A DNA stretch of 64,000 nt from Edaphobacter acidisoli (GCF_014642855.1 NZ_BMJB01000001.1:434001-498000); one strand, 5' to 3'; positions 1-10,348 are shown, counted from the stretch's first letter. Numbers and translations are program-made. Notes: a model not told the origin generated them from the letters alone.

Positions 1-959
1 GCAGCGCGCTCAACGGGCAGGAACAATATCACGGAGCCATCGTCGGCCCCGACGGCACACCACTCCCCATCTACACCGAAATCCAGCAACTCGGCGCAGA
101 CTTCGTTGCAGCCAGCCCAGCGCTCGCTGGCACAACACCCAAATCCGACGTCGCGCTCATCACCACCTACGACAGCCGATGGGCCATCGACTTCCAACCC
201 CACACCAAGCTCTACGAGCAGCAGCAAATCCTGCTCGACTTCTACCGTCCGCTCGAATCCATCGCGCAGTCGGTTGATATCGTCGAAGCCACCACAAATC
301 TCGCCCAGTACAAACTGGTCGTCGCACCCAGCCTCAACGTCATCCCGCAATCACTCGCCGACAATCTCCTCACTTACGTCCGCGCTGGCGGCCGCCTCAT
401 CCTCGGCCCGCGCTCCGGCATGAAGGACCAATACAACGCGCTCAACACCCAGCGCCAACCCGGCCCACTCGCCGCCGCACTCGGAGGCCGCGTCGAACAG
501 TTCTACGCGCTCGAATCGCCCATCCCTGTGGGCAACGGCACAGCGAGCATCTGGGCCGAGCAACTCACCGTCACCAACCCTGCCACAAAAGTTGATCTCC
601 GCTATGGCAAATCCAATGGCTGGCTCGACAACCAACCCGCCATGATTACGCGCAGCGTAGGGAAGGGAAGCATCACCTACCTCGGCACCATCCCCGATCC
701 CGCGCTGATGCAATCCATCATGCAATCCGCAACAGCCAGCGCAAACATCCAGCCAGCCTTTGGCCCAATCCCAACAGGAGTAGAAGTCTGCCGCCGCGTC
801 GCGCCCGATCACACCGTCTACATCCTCATCAACCACGGCAAAGCCACGCAGCAAATCAGCCTGCCCAGCACCATGCACGAAGTCTTCACCAATAAAGACG
901 CAGCCACCATCACCCTCGCGCCGCAAGGCGTAGCCGTCCTCACCACCAAGGCAAAATGA
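1..959 (+). CDS. Beta-galactosidase, GH42, C-terminal fragment
   Basis: The reading frame is open from base 3 to the stop at 957-959, so about 318 C-terminal residues are present and the catalytic barrel lies outside the window. The fragment holds the Rossmann-like trimerisation domain of GH42 enzymes (YKLVVAPSLNVIP, then YVRAGGRLILGPRSG near residues 95-140) and the small C-terminal beta domain ending in a Thr/Leu-rich strand (TITLAPQGVAVL). GH42 enzymes release terminal beta-galactose, typically from galactan or arabinogalactan oligosaccharides. The stop overlaps the ATG of the next gene (ATGA at 956-959), so the two are probably translated together. An inner ATG at 420 opens the same frame but is clearly internal to the domain. 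The family call rests on the C-terminal half only. Confidence 0.8.
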   Translation, partial: SALNGQEQYHGAIVGPDGTPLPIYTEIQQLGADFVAASPALAGTTPKSDVALITTYDSRWAIDFQPHTKLYEQQQILLDFYRPLESIAQSVDIVEATTNLAQYKLVVAPSLNVIPQSLADNLLTYVRAGGRLILGPRSGMKDQYNALNTQRQPGPLAAALGGRVEQFYALESPIPVGNGTASIWAEQLTVTNPATKVDLRYGKSNGWLDNQPAMITRSVGKGSITYLGTIPDPALMQSIMQSATASANIQPAFGPIPTGVEVCRRVAPDHTVYILINHGKATQQISLPSTMHEVFTNKDAATITLAPQGVAVLTTKAK

Positions 960-2092
960 AAAACACGCGCCGCCAGTTCCTCCGTAATACGACACTCGCT
1001 TCCGCAACCGCAGCCATCGCGCCACGTTTCGCACTAGCAGCACAAGACGAAATCGCCCCATTCCGCACGCCTTACAAATATCCCGAGCTGCTTCTCAAAG
1101 GCACAGGCCGCAAAGCCGACTTCGACTCCATCAGCGTCGACGACCCCATCGTCTTCCATGCCGAAGGCGCATTCCACATGCTCTACATCGGCTTCGACGG
1201 CACTGGCTACCAGACCGGCCTCGCCACCTCCACCGATCTCCTCCACTGGAAGCGCACCGCGCTCGTCGGTCCGCGCAACCCCGCATCCAAATACACGAAG
1301 TACAACCTCGCCCTCAGCTCCATCCTCCGCAACAAACAACTCCGCAGCAACGGCGAAGCCATCAGGATCAACGGCCGCTATCTCGGCGCGTGGAACGCCT
1401 ACCCCAGCGCAGGCTACGAAGAAGGCGCAGCCGTCATCGGCCTCGCCTGGTCAGACGATCTCCTCCACTGGCAGCTCACCGATCCCGTCCTCTACCCACA
1501 AGATGGCGCGCCCTGGGAGCACGGCGGACTTTACCGTCCCGACCTCATGCTCGACCGCGGCACCTACTACCTCTACTACAACGCCAAAACCGACCCGCTC
1601 CCGAAATCCGCAGGCGGTGGTTGGCACGAGCAGACAGGTGCAGCTACATCTACCGATCTCAAAACCTGGGCGCGCTACCGGGGCAATCCCATCCTCCGCA
1701 ACGGCCAGCGCGGCAGTGCAACCTACCCGAAGTCCAACCCACTGTACTCACTCAATCCGCCAACACCCGACGCGCGCGACAGCCGCTTCGCCTCCAATCC
1801 ATTCGTCGTGCAGAATGGCTGTGACTACGCGATGTTCTACTTCGGCTTCGGCTATCAGCGTCCCGGCCGCGCCTGCGAACTGCTCGCCCTCGGCGCCGAT
1901 CCCGTCACCTTCGTCAAAGTCCCCGAGGTCCTCATCGATACCGGCGCCCCCGGCAGCATCGACGAAACCTTCGCGCACAAACCCTCTGTCATCACACACG
2001 AAGGCGCGCTCTACCACTTCTACTGCGCCGTCAGCGGCAAATGGCCCAACGAAGTCCGCGGCATCGCCGTCGCCCGCTCAAAACCGTGGTGA
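956..2092 (+). CDS. Tat-exported five-bladed beta-propeller glycosidase, GH43/GH32-clan-like
   Basis: A 378-residue protein that starts with a twin-arginine signal (RRQFLR at residues 5-10, then an Ala-rich core ending near ALAAQ). The mature part shows repeated blades with the D-P-I-V-F, L-H-W-K and L-Y-Y-N signatures seen in GH43, GH32 and related arabinosidase/fructosidase-like propellers: ISVDDPIVFHAEGAFHMLYI near residue 60, STDLLHWKR near 95, and RPDLMLDRGTYYLYYN near 190. It likely trims arabinose, xylose or similar side chains in the periplasm. The start overlaps the stop of the GH42 gene by four bases and the stop lies 3 bp from the convergent GH78 gene. The exact family and substrate cannot be set from sequence alone. 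Confidence 0.7.
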   Translation: MKNTRRQFLRNTTLASATAAIAPRFALAAQDEIAPFRTPYKYPELLLKGTGRKADFDSISVDDPIVFHAEGAFHMLYIGFDGTGYQTGLATSTDLLHWKRTALVGPRNPASKYTKYNLALSSILRNKQLRSNGEAIRINGRYLGAWNAYPSAGYEEGAAVIGLAWSDDLLHWQLTDPVLYPQDGAPWEHGGLYRPDLMLDRGTYYLYYNAKTDPLPKSAGGGWHEQTGAATSTDLKTWARYRGNPILRNGQRGSATYPKSNPLYSLNPPTPDARDSRFASNPFVVQNGCDYAMFYFGFGYQRPGRACELLALGADPVTFVKVPEVLIDTGAPGSIDETFAHKPSVITHEGALYHFYCAVSGKWPNEVRGIAVARSKPW

Positions 2093-2095
2093 GCC

Positions 2096-4804
2096 TCAGT
2101 GATGTTTCACCACAAAATGCCAAGCCCCCGAATCGACACGATATACCGTAGCTCCACGTTCATCGCGCAGCTTCATTGCACCACTCTGCGAGACGGCAGT
2201 CTCACCGGCCCGTACCGGAACCCACACCGTAGCCGAAGCATTTACCGGCACGCTGACATCAATCGTTAGCGCGCCACCCGCGCGTCGCCAGGCACTCTTC
2301 ACCATCCCCAGACGTGAGTCATAGCTCGTCCGTACCCAGTCCATTCCATCCACCACACGCGGACGAATCGTAATCCTCTCATCCCTCGCGCGTGACATAT
2401 CGAAATCAATCCCACCCAGTCCGCGATCGAACCACTCCTCCGCGCCGCCCAGCATAAAGTGGTCCTGCGAGCTATGCGGATTCGCATCCCACGCCTCCGT
2501 CAACGCCGTCGCACCCGCGGCCAGTTGCGACCCATAGCTCGGCGGATCTTTGCGCATCATCATCGCCAGCAGAAGATCATTCTCGCCAGCATCCATCAGC
2601 GCGCGCAGCATATACGGATACCCGACCTCACCCGTCGTCACATGATCGTCATGCGTGTGAATGTCCGCGACGATATGCGCCAGCACCTCCGCCCGCTTGT
2701 CGTCAGGAACGATACCCAGATCCAAAGGCATCGCATTCGCCGTCTGGCTCCCCCGGTCATACTGCGCCGTATCCGCATGAAAGAACCGCGTGTTGAAAGC
2801 ATCCGCAGTCTGAGCAGCCAACGCCGCATACCTGCGCACATCGTCAGCCTTGCCCAAGACGCCAGCGGCCTTCTCCATCACCTTCGCATCCTGATATAGC
2901 ATCAGCGTCCCGGTCACACCCATCGTCGTGTTCTTTTCCATCCCCGGCTCGCCCGGCCCAATGTCATACCAGTCGCCCAGCCCATACGCGACGATGCCAT
3001 CCTGCGCCTTGCTCTTCAAATAATCGACATACCGCTGCATCACCGGATACTCCCGCGCCAACTCCCCAACATCACCATACGCGCGATATGCAGTCCATCC
3101 ACCCAACACCTCCGCTGAACCCCACTCCGGCGAATCATCAAACACTCCATATCCCTGCTTCGCAAACACCGTGTACTCAGGAGCAATCGTCGGAACCATG
3201 CCATCACTCTTCTGCTCATCAGCAATGTTTTCCTCCGTCGCCCGATACAACCCACGCAGATCGTTGTTGAAGAGCAACCCTGGCGCAACCAGATGAGTCT
3301 CCTCCAGCCATCCAAGCTTTTCCCGATGCGGACAATCCGTAAACAAGCTCACCTCGTTGTTGTGCATCGCCTCCACAATCAGCTTGTGTATCGAATCCAG
3401 CATCGCGTTCGAGCTGGCAAACTCGCCCGTCACCGCCGAAGAAGAATGCACCGCATCCCCGCGCAGTGAACCCACCTCACCCTTGCCGGAAGTCCACTCC
3501 ACCTGCACATAACGAAACCCGTAGTAGCTGAACCGCGGATGCCACGCCTCCACATCACCCGTCGCGCCCACCGTATAGCTAAACCACTGCGATCCGCGCC
3601 GCCCTGCGCCTGAGCTTCGCTGTGACACCGTGCCATCCGCATTCAACAGCTCACCCGGAGTCAGCTTCAACACCGCCCCCTTCGCCCCCTTCACGCGCAC
3701 CTCAGGCCACCCAGCAAAGTTCTGTCCCAGGTCATACACCGTCACACCGGAACTCACCACCGTCTTCTTCACCGGCTCATACACACGCATCACGCGCAGC
3801 GGAGGCGCAACCTCAGCACGTAGTTTGCCGCCAGGCCCATCAACCACTTCAACTGCAGACCACGCATCACTGCGACCACCAACGCGATCCCAACCAGCAA
3901 TCGCCTTCGTCGCATCGTAGTCCTCGCCGCCATACGTCGAAGAAAACGTAATCGGCCCCGGCGCAGCCATCCAAGAGCCATCCGTCGCTACAACCTCCGA
4001 AGTCCCATCCGCATATTCGAGACGCATCTGCACCAGCACCATCGGCCGCCCGAAGCTGTTCACCAGCTTCGTATATCGCCCCGGAGTCTTCACCACATTG
4101 AACATCCCGTTGCCCACCATCACGCCCACAGCGTTCCGCCCCACACGCAGCATCCGCGTCACGTCATAAGCGTCATATCGAACCGTCTTGCGATAATCCG
4201 TCCACGCCGGAGCAACCTCCGCATCGCCCACCTTCACGCCGTTCAGGTGCACCTCGCCCTGTCCCAGCGCCGACACATCCAGCACCGCCCGCACCAGACG
4301 CTTCTTCACCACAAACTCATGCCGAAACACCGGCATCTCCGCCGTCTCGTTCGTCGTGCCCGCTTCACCAATCCACTTCGCGGTCCAAACCGTGGGAGCC
4401 ATAGTCCAACTCGCAGCCTCGCTCCACCCGGCAGCAATACCGCGCTCATCCCAAACCATCACCTTCCAAAAATAAGTAGCCTCAGGAACCAACTCCTTGC
4501 CGTGATACGCGACACCAAACGTCGCATCCGACTTCACACGCCCACTGTCCCACACATCGCCGTGGTCCTTCCCAATGTCACCCGCTGACGAAGCCACCAG
4601 CACCCGATAGGCGCTCTGTCCCGCACCGTGCAACGAGCCGCGAGCAGCCAGCTTCCACTCAAGTTGAGGCACATCCTCCACCGACATCGGCCGCGCCTGC
4701 GCATCGCACTCCAGTCCCGTCGCCACCATCAGATGACTCTGCGCCTGCGCAACACCACACCCTGCCAACACACACACCGCAACCCAGGCCCGCATCAAGC
4801 GCAT
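2096..4804 (-). CDS. Alpha-L-rhamnosidase, GH78
   Basis: A 902-residue exported enzyme. I place the start at 4804 rather than the longer ORF at 4831, because a strong Shine-Dalgarno (AGAGGAG) sits 6 nt upstream and the protein then begins with a clean signal peptide (MRLMRAWVAVCVLAGCGVAQ). The domain order is fibronectin-like N-terminus, beta-sandwich rhamnosidase domains and an (alpha/alpha)6 catalytic barrel with the GH78 signature DCPHREKLGWLEE near residue 490. The Glu after Arg is the expected general acid. The second conserved patch HFMLGGAEEWF and a C-terminal beta-sandwich follow. It hydrolyses terminal alpha-L-rhamnose from pectin or glycoconjugates. It is divergent from the GH29 gene, with 62 bp between starts, and convergent with the propeller gene. 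Confidence 0.93.
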   Translation of the reverse strand: MRLMRAWVAVCVLAGCGVAQAQSHLMVATGLECDAQARPMSVEDVPQLEWKLAARGSLHGAGQSAYRVLVASSAGDIGKDHGDVWDSGRVKSDATFGVAYHGKELVPEATYFWKVMVWDERGIAAGWSEAASWTMAPTVWTAKWIGEAGTTNETAEMPVFRHEFVVKKRLVRAVLDVSALGQGEVHLNGVKVGDAEVAPAWTDYRKTVRYDAYDVTRMLRVGRNAVGVMVGNGMFNVVKTPGRYTKLVNSFGRPMVLVQMRLEYADGTSEVVATDGSWMAAPGPITFSSTYGGEDYDATKAIAGWDRVGGRSDAWSAVEVVDGPGGKLRAEVAPPLRVMRVYEPVKKTVVSSGVTVYDLGQNFAGWPEVRVKGAKGAVLKLTPGELLNADGTVSQRSSGAGRRGSQWFSYTVGATGDVEAWHPRFSYYGFRYVQVEWTSGKGEVGSLRGDAVHSSSAVTGEFASSNAMLDSIHKLIVEAMHNNEVSLFTDCPHREKLGWLEETHLVAPGLLFNNDLRGLYRATEENIADEQKSDGMVPTIAPEYTVFAKQGYGVFDDSPEWGSAEVLGGWTAYRAYGDVGELAREYPVMQRYVDYLKSKAQDGIVAYGLGDWYDIGPGEPGMEKNTTMGVTGTLMLYQDAKVMEKAAGVLGKADDVRRYAALAAQTADAFNTRFFHADTAQYDRGSQTANAMPLDLGIVPDDKRAEVLAHIVADIHTHDDHVTTGEVGYPYMLRALMDAGENDLLLAMMMRKDPPSYGSQLAAGATALTEAWDANPHSSQDHFMLGGAEEWFDRGLGGIDFDMSRARDERITIRPRVVDGMDWVRTSYDSRLGMVKSAWRRAGGALTIDVSVPVNASATVWVPVRAGETAVSQSGAMKLRDERGATVYRVDSGAWHFVVKHH

Positions 4805-4866
4805 CGCCAACTCCTCTGGAATATTCCGCATTACAAAACTACCCCGCGCTCTGCTATCGTGTCGCC

Positions 4867-6489
4867 GTGAATCAAAAGTTTCTCATCATCACGTTCGCCG
4901 CCGTCGCCACGCTCGTCTCGCAAGCACAAACCTTCCAGCACTCCGACCTCTCGGCAAACGTAGCCCATCAGGTAGCCAAAGTCCGCGCGGCCAACAGCGA
5001 TTCCACACATCGCAATCTCTACAGGCCGGACTGGAACTCTCTCGCCCAGTACCGCACGCCGGACTGGTTCCGCGACGCGAAGTTCGGCATCTTCATCCAT
5101 TGGGGCGTCTACTCCGTTCCGGCATTCGGAAACGAGTGGTACTCGCGCAACATGTACGTCCCCGGCAATGCCGCCTTCCAGCACCAGGTCGCCACCTACG
5201 GCTCGCAGACAAAGTTCGGCTACAAAGACTTCATCCCCATGTTCCGCGCGCAGCACTTCGACCCCAACGCCTGGCTCGATCTCTTCACGCAGGCCGGCGC
5301 AAAGTACATCGTCCCGGTAGCCGAACACTGCGACGGCTTCCCCATGTACAACTCCTCGATGACCACCTGGGACGCGGCCCGCATGGGCCCACACCGCGAC
5401 ATCATCGCCGAGTTGGAAGCAGCAACCCGCGCCCACGGCCTCTACTTTGGCGTCTCCTCACACCGCGCCGAACACTGGTGGTGGTACGGCACCGGCCGCA
5501 CCTTCCCGTCCGATGTCGAGGACCCAGCCAACGCCGGCCTCTACGGCCCCGCCGAACCTATGTCGCTCCCCACGCCCGACGGCAAGCCCGCAGCCAAAGA
5601 GCCCGACCCCTCACACCTCGAGCGCTGGCTCCCACCCAACCGCGCCTTCCTCGACGACTGGCTCGCCCGCAGCACCGAGCTCGTCGACAAGTACCACCCC
5701 GACTTCTTCTACTTCGACTGGTGGATCGGTCAGCCCGCCTTCAAACCCTACCTCCAGCAATTCGCTGCCTACTATTACAACCAGTCCGCGCACCGCGGCC
5801 AGCACCCCGTCCTCACCTACAAAGAAGAAGCCATGCCCGCCAACACCGCCACGCTCGACATCGAGCGCGGCAAGCTCGACACCCTCCGCCTGCTCCCCTG
5901 GCAAACCGACACCTCCATCAGCATCCACTCCTGGGGCTACGTCGAGCACGACCAGTACCGCACCGCAAAATCCCTCATCCAGCAACTCGTCGACACGGTC
6001 AGCAAAAACGGCAATCTCCTCCTCAACGTAGGCCCAAAATCAGACGGCACCATCCCCGAAGAAGCCCGCACCGTATTGCTCGAAATCGGTGCCTGGCTCC
6101 GCACCAACGGCGAAGCCATCTACAGCACGCGCCCCTTCATCGTCTTCGGCGAAGGCCCCACCAAGGCCGGCACGAATTCAGCCGAGAAGAATCACGACAT
6201 CCAGACCTACACCGCCGAGGACATCCGTTACACCGTCCCGAAAGATCCGAGCAGCCACATTCTCTACGCCACCGCGCTCGACTGGCCGGAAGATCATCAT
6301 CTCCTCCTGCACATCCTTTACAAAGGAAACCCCTATCTCCCCAAGCCAGTCTGTAGCGTCGAACTCCTCGGCGCACCCGGCACGCTTACATTCGAGCAAC
6401 TCCCCTACGGCCTCTCCGTCACCCTCCCCGCAACGCCACCCAACCCTGACGCCTACGTTCTCCGCATCCAAACCTGCTCCACTCGATGA
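4867..6489 (+). CDS. Alpha-L-fucosidase, GH29
   Basis: A 540-residue protein with a GTG start and a signal peptide (MNQKFLIITFAAVATLVSQA). GH29 hallmarks are WFRDAKFGIFIHWGVYSVPA near residue 65, the substrate-pocket segment AEHCDGFPMY near 155, and the nucleophile region HPDFFYFDWW, where D284 matches the catalytic Asp of the family. SKNGNLLLNVGPKSDG near 380 is also diagnostic. It removes alpha-L-fucose from xyloglucan, rhamnogalacturonan-II or host-type glycans in the periplasm or outside. It is read divergently from the GH78 rhamnosidase and upstream of the Oar-type receptor, so it belongs to the same glycan locus. No strong ribosome-binding site precedes the GTG, but the signal peptide supports it. 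Confidence 0.93.
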   Translation: MNQKFLIITFAAVATLVSQAQTFQHSDLSANVAHQVAKVRAANSDSTHRNLYRPDWNSLAQYRTPDWFRDAKFGIFIHWGVYSVPAFGNEWYSRNMYVPGNAAFQHQVATYGSQTKFGYKDFIPMFRAQHFDPNAWLDLFTQAGAKYIVPVAEHCDGFPMYNSSMTTWDAARMGPHRDIIAELEAATRAHGLYFGVSSHRAEHWWWYGTGRTFPSDVEDPANAGLYGPAEPMSLPTPDGKPAAKEPDPSHLERWLPPNRAFLDDWLARSTELVDKYHPDFFYFDWWIGQPAFKPYLQQFAAYYYNQSAHRGQHPVLTYKEEAMPANTATLDIERGKLDTLRLLPWQTDTSISIHSWGYVEHDQYRTAKSLIQQLVDTVSKNGNLLLNVGPKSDGTIPEEARTVLLEIGAWLRTNGEAIYSTRPFIVFGEGPTKAGTNSAEKNHDIQTYTAEDIRYTVPKDPSSHILYATALDWPEDHHLLLHILYKGNPYLPKPVCSVELLGAPGTLTFEQLPYGLSVTLPATPPNPDAYVLRIQTCSTR

Positions 6490-6681
6490 TTGAGCACAAG
6501 ACAAAAACGTTTATCGGGAGTAGAAGCGAAGGTCAATTCATCGTTCCACGTTGCGGAAGCACCATGCATCCCTCCACATAATTGAGTAAACAGCGCAAAA
6601 ATCGAAACTCCACGTTAATCCAAGCCTTTCTCGCCATTATCTGTTCCGCAATTCGGTCTAAAAATCCTGCCGCATTCCCCG

Positions 6682-6710
6682 TTGACAGCAATTCTGCCCG
6701 CGCCTACCGT
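6682..6710 (+). promoter_or_regulatory. Candidate promoter of the first Oar-type receptor gene
   Basis: TTGACA at 6682-6687 matches the -35 consensus. A weak -10 (TACCGT, 6705-6710) lies 17 bp downstream. It sits about 73 bp before the receptor start. The rest of the 6490-6782 intergenic stretch shows no gene. The weak -10 keeps confidence low. Confidence 0.3.
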
Positions 6711-6782
6711 CACCCGCATCGCTCAGATTCCATCGTGAAACGATGTGCCAATAGAAAGAGTCCTTTTCAAGGAGACCCTACC

Positions 6783-9700
6783 ATGCGCTGCACACTTCGC
6801 TGTTTAAGCCAGGCCACTGCAATCTTCTTCCTTACCATCTTCTGCGTCTTTGCTCACGCGCAAAACACCAACGCAGGCGCCATCACCGGCACCATCACCG
6901 ACGCGACCGGCGCACTCCTGCCCAACGCCACCGTCACCGTCACCAATCAGGGCACGCGCGACACCCGCACCGCCATCTCCACCAGCAAAGGCTTCTACAC
7001 CGTCGAGAACCTCCCCAGCGGCGACTACACCGTCTCCACCAGTCTCAAAGGCTTCCAGCAGAGCACCATCGCCAATCTCCATCTCGATCCCGGCCAGCGC
7101 CGCGGCCTCGACATCAAGCTCGCCATCGGCAACGTCTCCGCCACCGTCCAGGTTGATGCCGACACCGTCGCCGTCCAAACCGAGTCCGCAGAATCCGGCG
7201 CAACCATCACCTCCAAAGAAGTCGCGAACCTTATGCTCAATGGGCGCAACTTCCAGCAGCTCGCCACGCTTGTTCCCGGCGTCAGCAGCACCAACGGAGC
7301 CAACCAGCAGGTCAACGCCGGCTACCTCGGCCAGACCTCGCTGATCGTCGGCGGCGCATCGTCGGAAGAGACCACCTACACCGTCGATGGCGTCTACGAC
7401 ATGACGCCCACCTCACTCATCAACGTCAACATCACTCCCTCCATCGACGCCATCAGCGAGATGCGCGTGCTCAAAAACGCCTACAGCGCCAAGTACGGTT
7501 ACGCGGGCTCGGGCCAGATACTCATCGAAACCAAATCCGGCACCAGCGCCTTCCACGGCACCGGCTACGAGTACATCCGCAACAACGCATTCGGCGTCGC
7601 GCGCCCTTACTCCGTCAGCGGCATCCCCGCCACCTCCGCCAGCCTTCACCTGAACATCTACGGCTTCACGCTCGGTGGTCCCATCGTCATTCCGCACATC
7701 TACAACAACTCACGCAAGCGCACCTTCTTTTTTGCCGGGGCTGAGTTCAAGACCAACCACTACGCATCGCTCCTCTCGCGCCCCGAGTTCACCTCAGACA
7801 TCCGCGGCGGAAATCTCAGCCAGAGCTTCACCGGCATCCCCGTCTCCGGTTCCAACTCTGACCGTGTCCTCTCCTGCGACAGCTTCTGCCAGAATCTGCT
7901 GAGCGCCCGCAGCCTCAGTCCCAGCCAATGCTTCTTTAACGATGCCAGCGGTGTGCAGAACCAGATCCACACCAACTGCTTCGACTCCGCCTCAACCTAC
8001 TTCATCAACCCCGCAAACCAATTCTTCCCGCTGCCCAACCTTCCGCAAAACAACAACACCGCCTTCGCCAACTACATCAACATCAACCCGGAGCTGGACA
8101 GCCAGAACGACACCATCTATCGCGTCGATCACAACATTAACGACAAAAACCTCATCACCGTCCGCTACATGCACGAAGAGGTCAACGACATTCGCCCGGC
8201 GCGTAACTTCAACAATCCCTCGCCAACCCCCGGAGCCATCGCCTACACGCCCGCGCTCAACGCGCTCGTCCGCTGGAACTACACCATCACCCCCAGCATC
8301 ATCAACGCCGCAGGCATCGCCTACACGTATCAGAAGGTGCAGTTACTCCCCACCGGCAACTACAACATCCCCGCAGGCACCTTCCAGCAGGCGTTCAACA
8401 ACGGTGACAACCGCCTTCCCGGCGTCACCATCGGCAGCTACTGGTCATGGCTCGGCGTAGGCGCGCAGCCCAACTACTCCAAGACCGGCGACGGTATCTT
8501 CTCCGACGACTTCAGCTACGTCCACGGACGCCACATCTTCCAGGCCGGCGGTCTCTACATGTGGAACATTCTCCGCCTCAACTCCAGCGCCTTCTCGCAA
8601 GGTCTCTTCGGCTTCAGCGGCTCGCACACCGGAGACATCGCAGCCGACTTCCTCCTCGGCTTCCTCAGCTCCTACTCACAGTCCAACGTCCAGCGCTACG
8701 GCACCTTCCACCAGCACTGGTTCGAGCTCTATGGGCAAGACGACTTCCAGATGACGCCGCGTCTCACCCTCAACTACGGCCTGCGTTACAGCTTCTTCTC
8801 GCCCTCCACCATGGAAGGCAACCAGATCTCAAACTTCAACGCATCCACGTTCAATACAGCCGTTGCCCCGGCAGTCACGCAAAACGGAGGCTTCGTCTAC
8901 AACAGCAGCAACCAGCCGCTCACACCCAATGGCGGCATCGCCAACTACCTCACCAACGGCATGGTCGTCGCCTGCCAGAACGGCACATCCTGCGGATTCA
9001 CTACGCCGAAGAAGAACCTCCTCTCTCCGCGCGTAGGATTCGCCTATCGCCTCAACGAGAAGGGCACACTCTCACTGCATGGTGGCTACGGCATCGGCTA
9101 CACGCAGGTCGGCATGTTCCAGACCTCCGGCCTCATCAGCAACCAGCCCTACGTCTCCACGCAGTCCTACTCCAACACCCAGTTCAGCAATCCGGCCGGA
9201 GGCGTCGCTGGTGCTCCCGGACTTCAGTCGCCGGCAGGCCTCGACAGCACCTACCGTCCCGCGACGCTCCAGTCCTGGTCGCTGACGCTCGAAAATGAGA
9301 TCATCCCGCACGGCGTCCTTGCCATCGCCTACGCCGGAGACAAGACCGACCACATCTTCTCCAACAGCGTCGATCGCAACTTCGCTCTCAACGGCACCAG
9401 CGCTCACACCACCGACTGCGCCGCGTCCTCCAACAACATCAATCCAATTCCAGCAGGCAGCTACTCCTACGACCCATGTCTCAACGGCGCCAACGCCAAA
9501 GTCGCCGGAGCCACCCAAATCAACGCCAACTACTACCGCCCCTATCAGGGCTACGGCGCCATCAACACCGGCGTCTCCATCGGCACGTCCAACTACCACG
9601 CCCTGCAAACCGGCTTTATCTACCGTCTCGCCGACCTGCAACTCAACCTTGCCTACACCTGGTCCAAGGCGCTCGGCAACCAGGACCAGACCAACACCGG

Positions 9701-10331
9701 CAGCACCGCCTACGCCTTTGACTCGAACATCGGCTTCCAGAACCCGCGCGACCCCGCGCTCGACTACGGACGCCCCAGCTACGATCGTCCGCACGTCTTC
9801 ACCGCGGCCTACGTCTATGAGCTTCCGTTCTTCCGCAACTCCAGCAACTTCTTCGCCCACGAGCTGCTCTCGCACTGGGGAACCAGCGGCCTCGTCACAG
9901 CGCAGAGCGGCTTCGCCAACACCGTCAGCCTCAGCTCACCCTACGCTGGCCTCGCCTCACGGCCGAACCAGATCGCCGTGCTCCACCACAACTCAGGCAG
10001 CGGCAAGAAAGCCATCGGCCAGCAGCCGCTCTACAGCTACACATCATTTGCCGTTCCCGGTTGGGGAGCCTTCGGCAACTCGCAACCCGGCGTCCTGCGC
10101 GGACCGAAGGAAGTCGTCTACGCCACCGCGCTCAACAAAACATTCCCCATCACCGAAAGGGCCGGACTCCAACTCCGCGCCGAAGCCTTCAACCTCTTCA
10201 ACCACCCCAACATCAACTCCATCAACACGAGCTTCAGCTTCAGCCCAACCACCAACGCCAGCTCCTTCGGCTACGCAACCGCGGTCGGAGACATGCGCCA
10301 GCTGGAATTCTCCGCACGCGTAACCTTCTAA
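6783..10331 (+). CDS. Oar-type TonB-dependent receptor with carboxypeptidase-regulatory-like N-terminal domain
   Basis: An outer-membrane transporter of 1182 residues. The frame is open from 6582, but I start it at ATG 6783, where AAGGAG lies 8 nt upstream and a signal peptide follows (RCTLRCLSQATAIFFLTIFC, cut near AHAQ). Residues 30-110 are a carboxypeptidase-regulatory-like fold (GAITGTITDATGALLPNATV, then the YTVSTSLKGFQ motif). A plug domain follows (YTVDGVYDM, KNAYSAKYGYAGSG, IETKSGTSAFHGTGYEY), then a long beta-barrel that ends in Phe as outer-membrane barrels do. Acidobacteriota use such Oar-like proteins where Bacteroidota use SusC/SusD. Next to GH42, GH78 and GH29 genes it likely imports the released oligosaccharide. 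A strong hairpin terminator follows at 10349. Confidence 0.9.
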   Translation: MRCTLRCLSQATAIFFLTIFCVFAHAQNTNAGAITGTITDATGALLPNATVTVTNQGTRDTRTAISTSKGFYTVENLPSGDYTVSTSLKGFQQSTIANLHLDPGQRRGLDIKLAIGNVSATVQVDADTVAVQTESAESGATITSKEVANLMLNGRNFQQLATLVPGVSSTNGANQQVNAGYLGQTSLIVGGASSEETTYTVDGVYDMTPTSLINVNITPSIDAISEMRVLKNAYSAKYGYAGSGQILIETKSGTSAFHGTGYEYIRNNAFGVARPYSVSGIPATSASLHLNIYGFTLGGPIVIPHIYNNSRKRTFFFAGAEFKTNHYASLLSRPEFTSDIRGGNLSQSFTGIPVSGSNSDRVLSCDSFCQNLLSARSLSPSQCFFNDASGVQNQIHTNCFDSASTYFINPANQFFPLPNLPQNNNTAFANYININPELDSQNDTIYRVDHNINDKNLITVRYMHEEVNDIRPARNFNNPSPTPGAIAYTPALNALVRWNYTITPSIINAAGIAYTYQKVQLLPTGNYNIPAGTFQQAFNNGDNRLPGVTIGSYWSWLGVGAQPNYSKTGDGIFSDDFSYVHGRHIFQAGGLYMWNILRLNSSAFSQGLFGFSGSHTGDIAADFLLGFLSSYSQSNVQRYGTFHQHWFELYGQDDFQMTPRLTLNYGLRYSFFSPSTMEGNQISNFNASTFNTAVAPAVTQNGGFVYNSSNQPLTPNGGIANYLTNGMVVACQNGTSCGFTTPKKNLLSPRVGFAYRLNEKGTLSLHGGYGIGYTQVGMFQTSGLISNQPYVSTQSYSNTQFSNPAGGVAGAPGLQSPAGLDSTYRPATLQSWSLTLENEIIPHGVLAIAYAGDKTDHIFSNSVDRNFALNGTSAHTTDCAASSNNINPIPAGSYSYDPCLNGANAKVAGATQINANYYRPYQGYGAINTGVSIGTSNYHALQTGFIYRLADLQLNLAYTWSKALGNQDQTNTGSTAYAFDSNIGFQNPRDPALDYGRPSYDRPHVFTAAYVYELPFFRNSSNFFAHELLSHWGTSGLVTAQSGFANTVSLSSPYAGLASRPNQIAVLHHNSGSGKKAIGQQPLYSYTSFAVPGWGAFGNSQPGVLRGPKEVVYATALNKTFPITERAGLQLRAEAFNLFNHPNINSINTSFSFSPTTNASSFGYATAVGDMRQLEFSARVTF

Positions 10332-10348
10332 AAAGCAGCACACAACAA

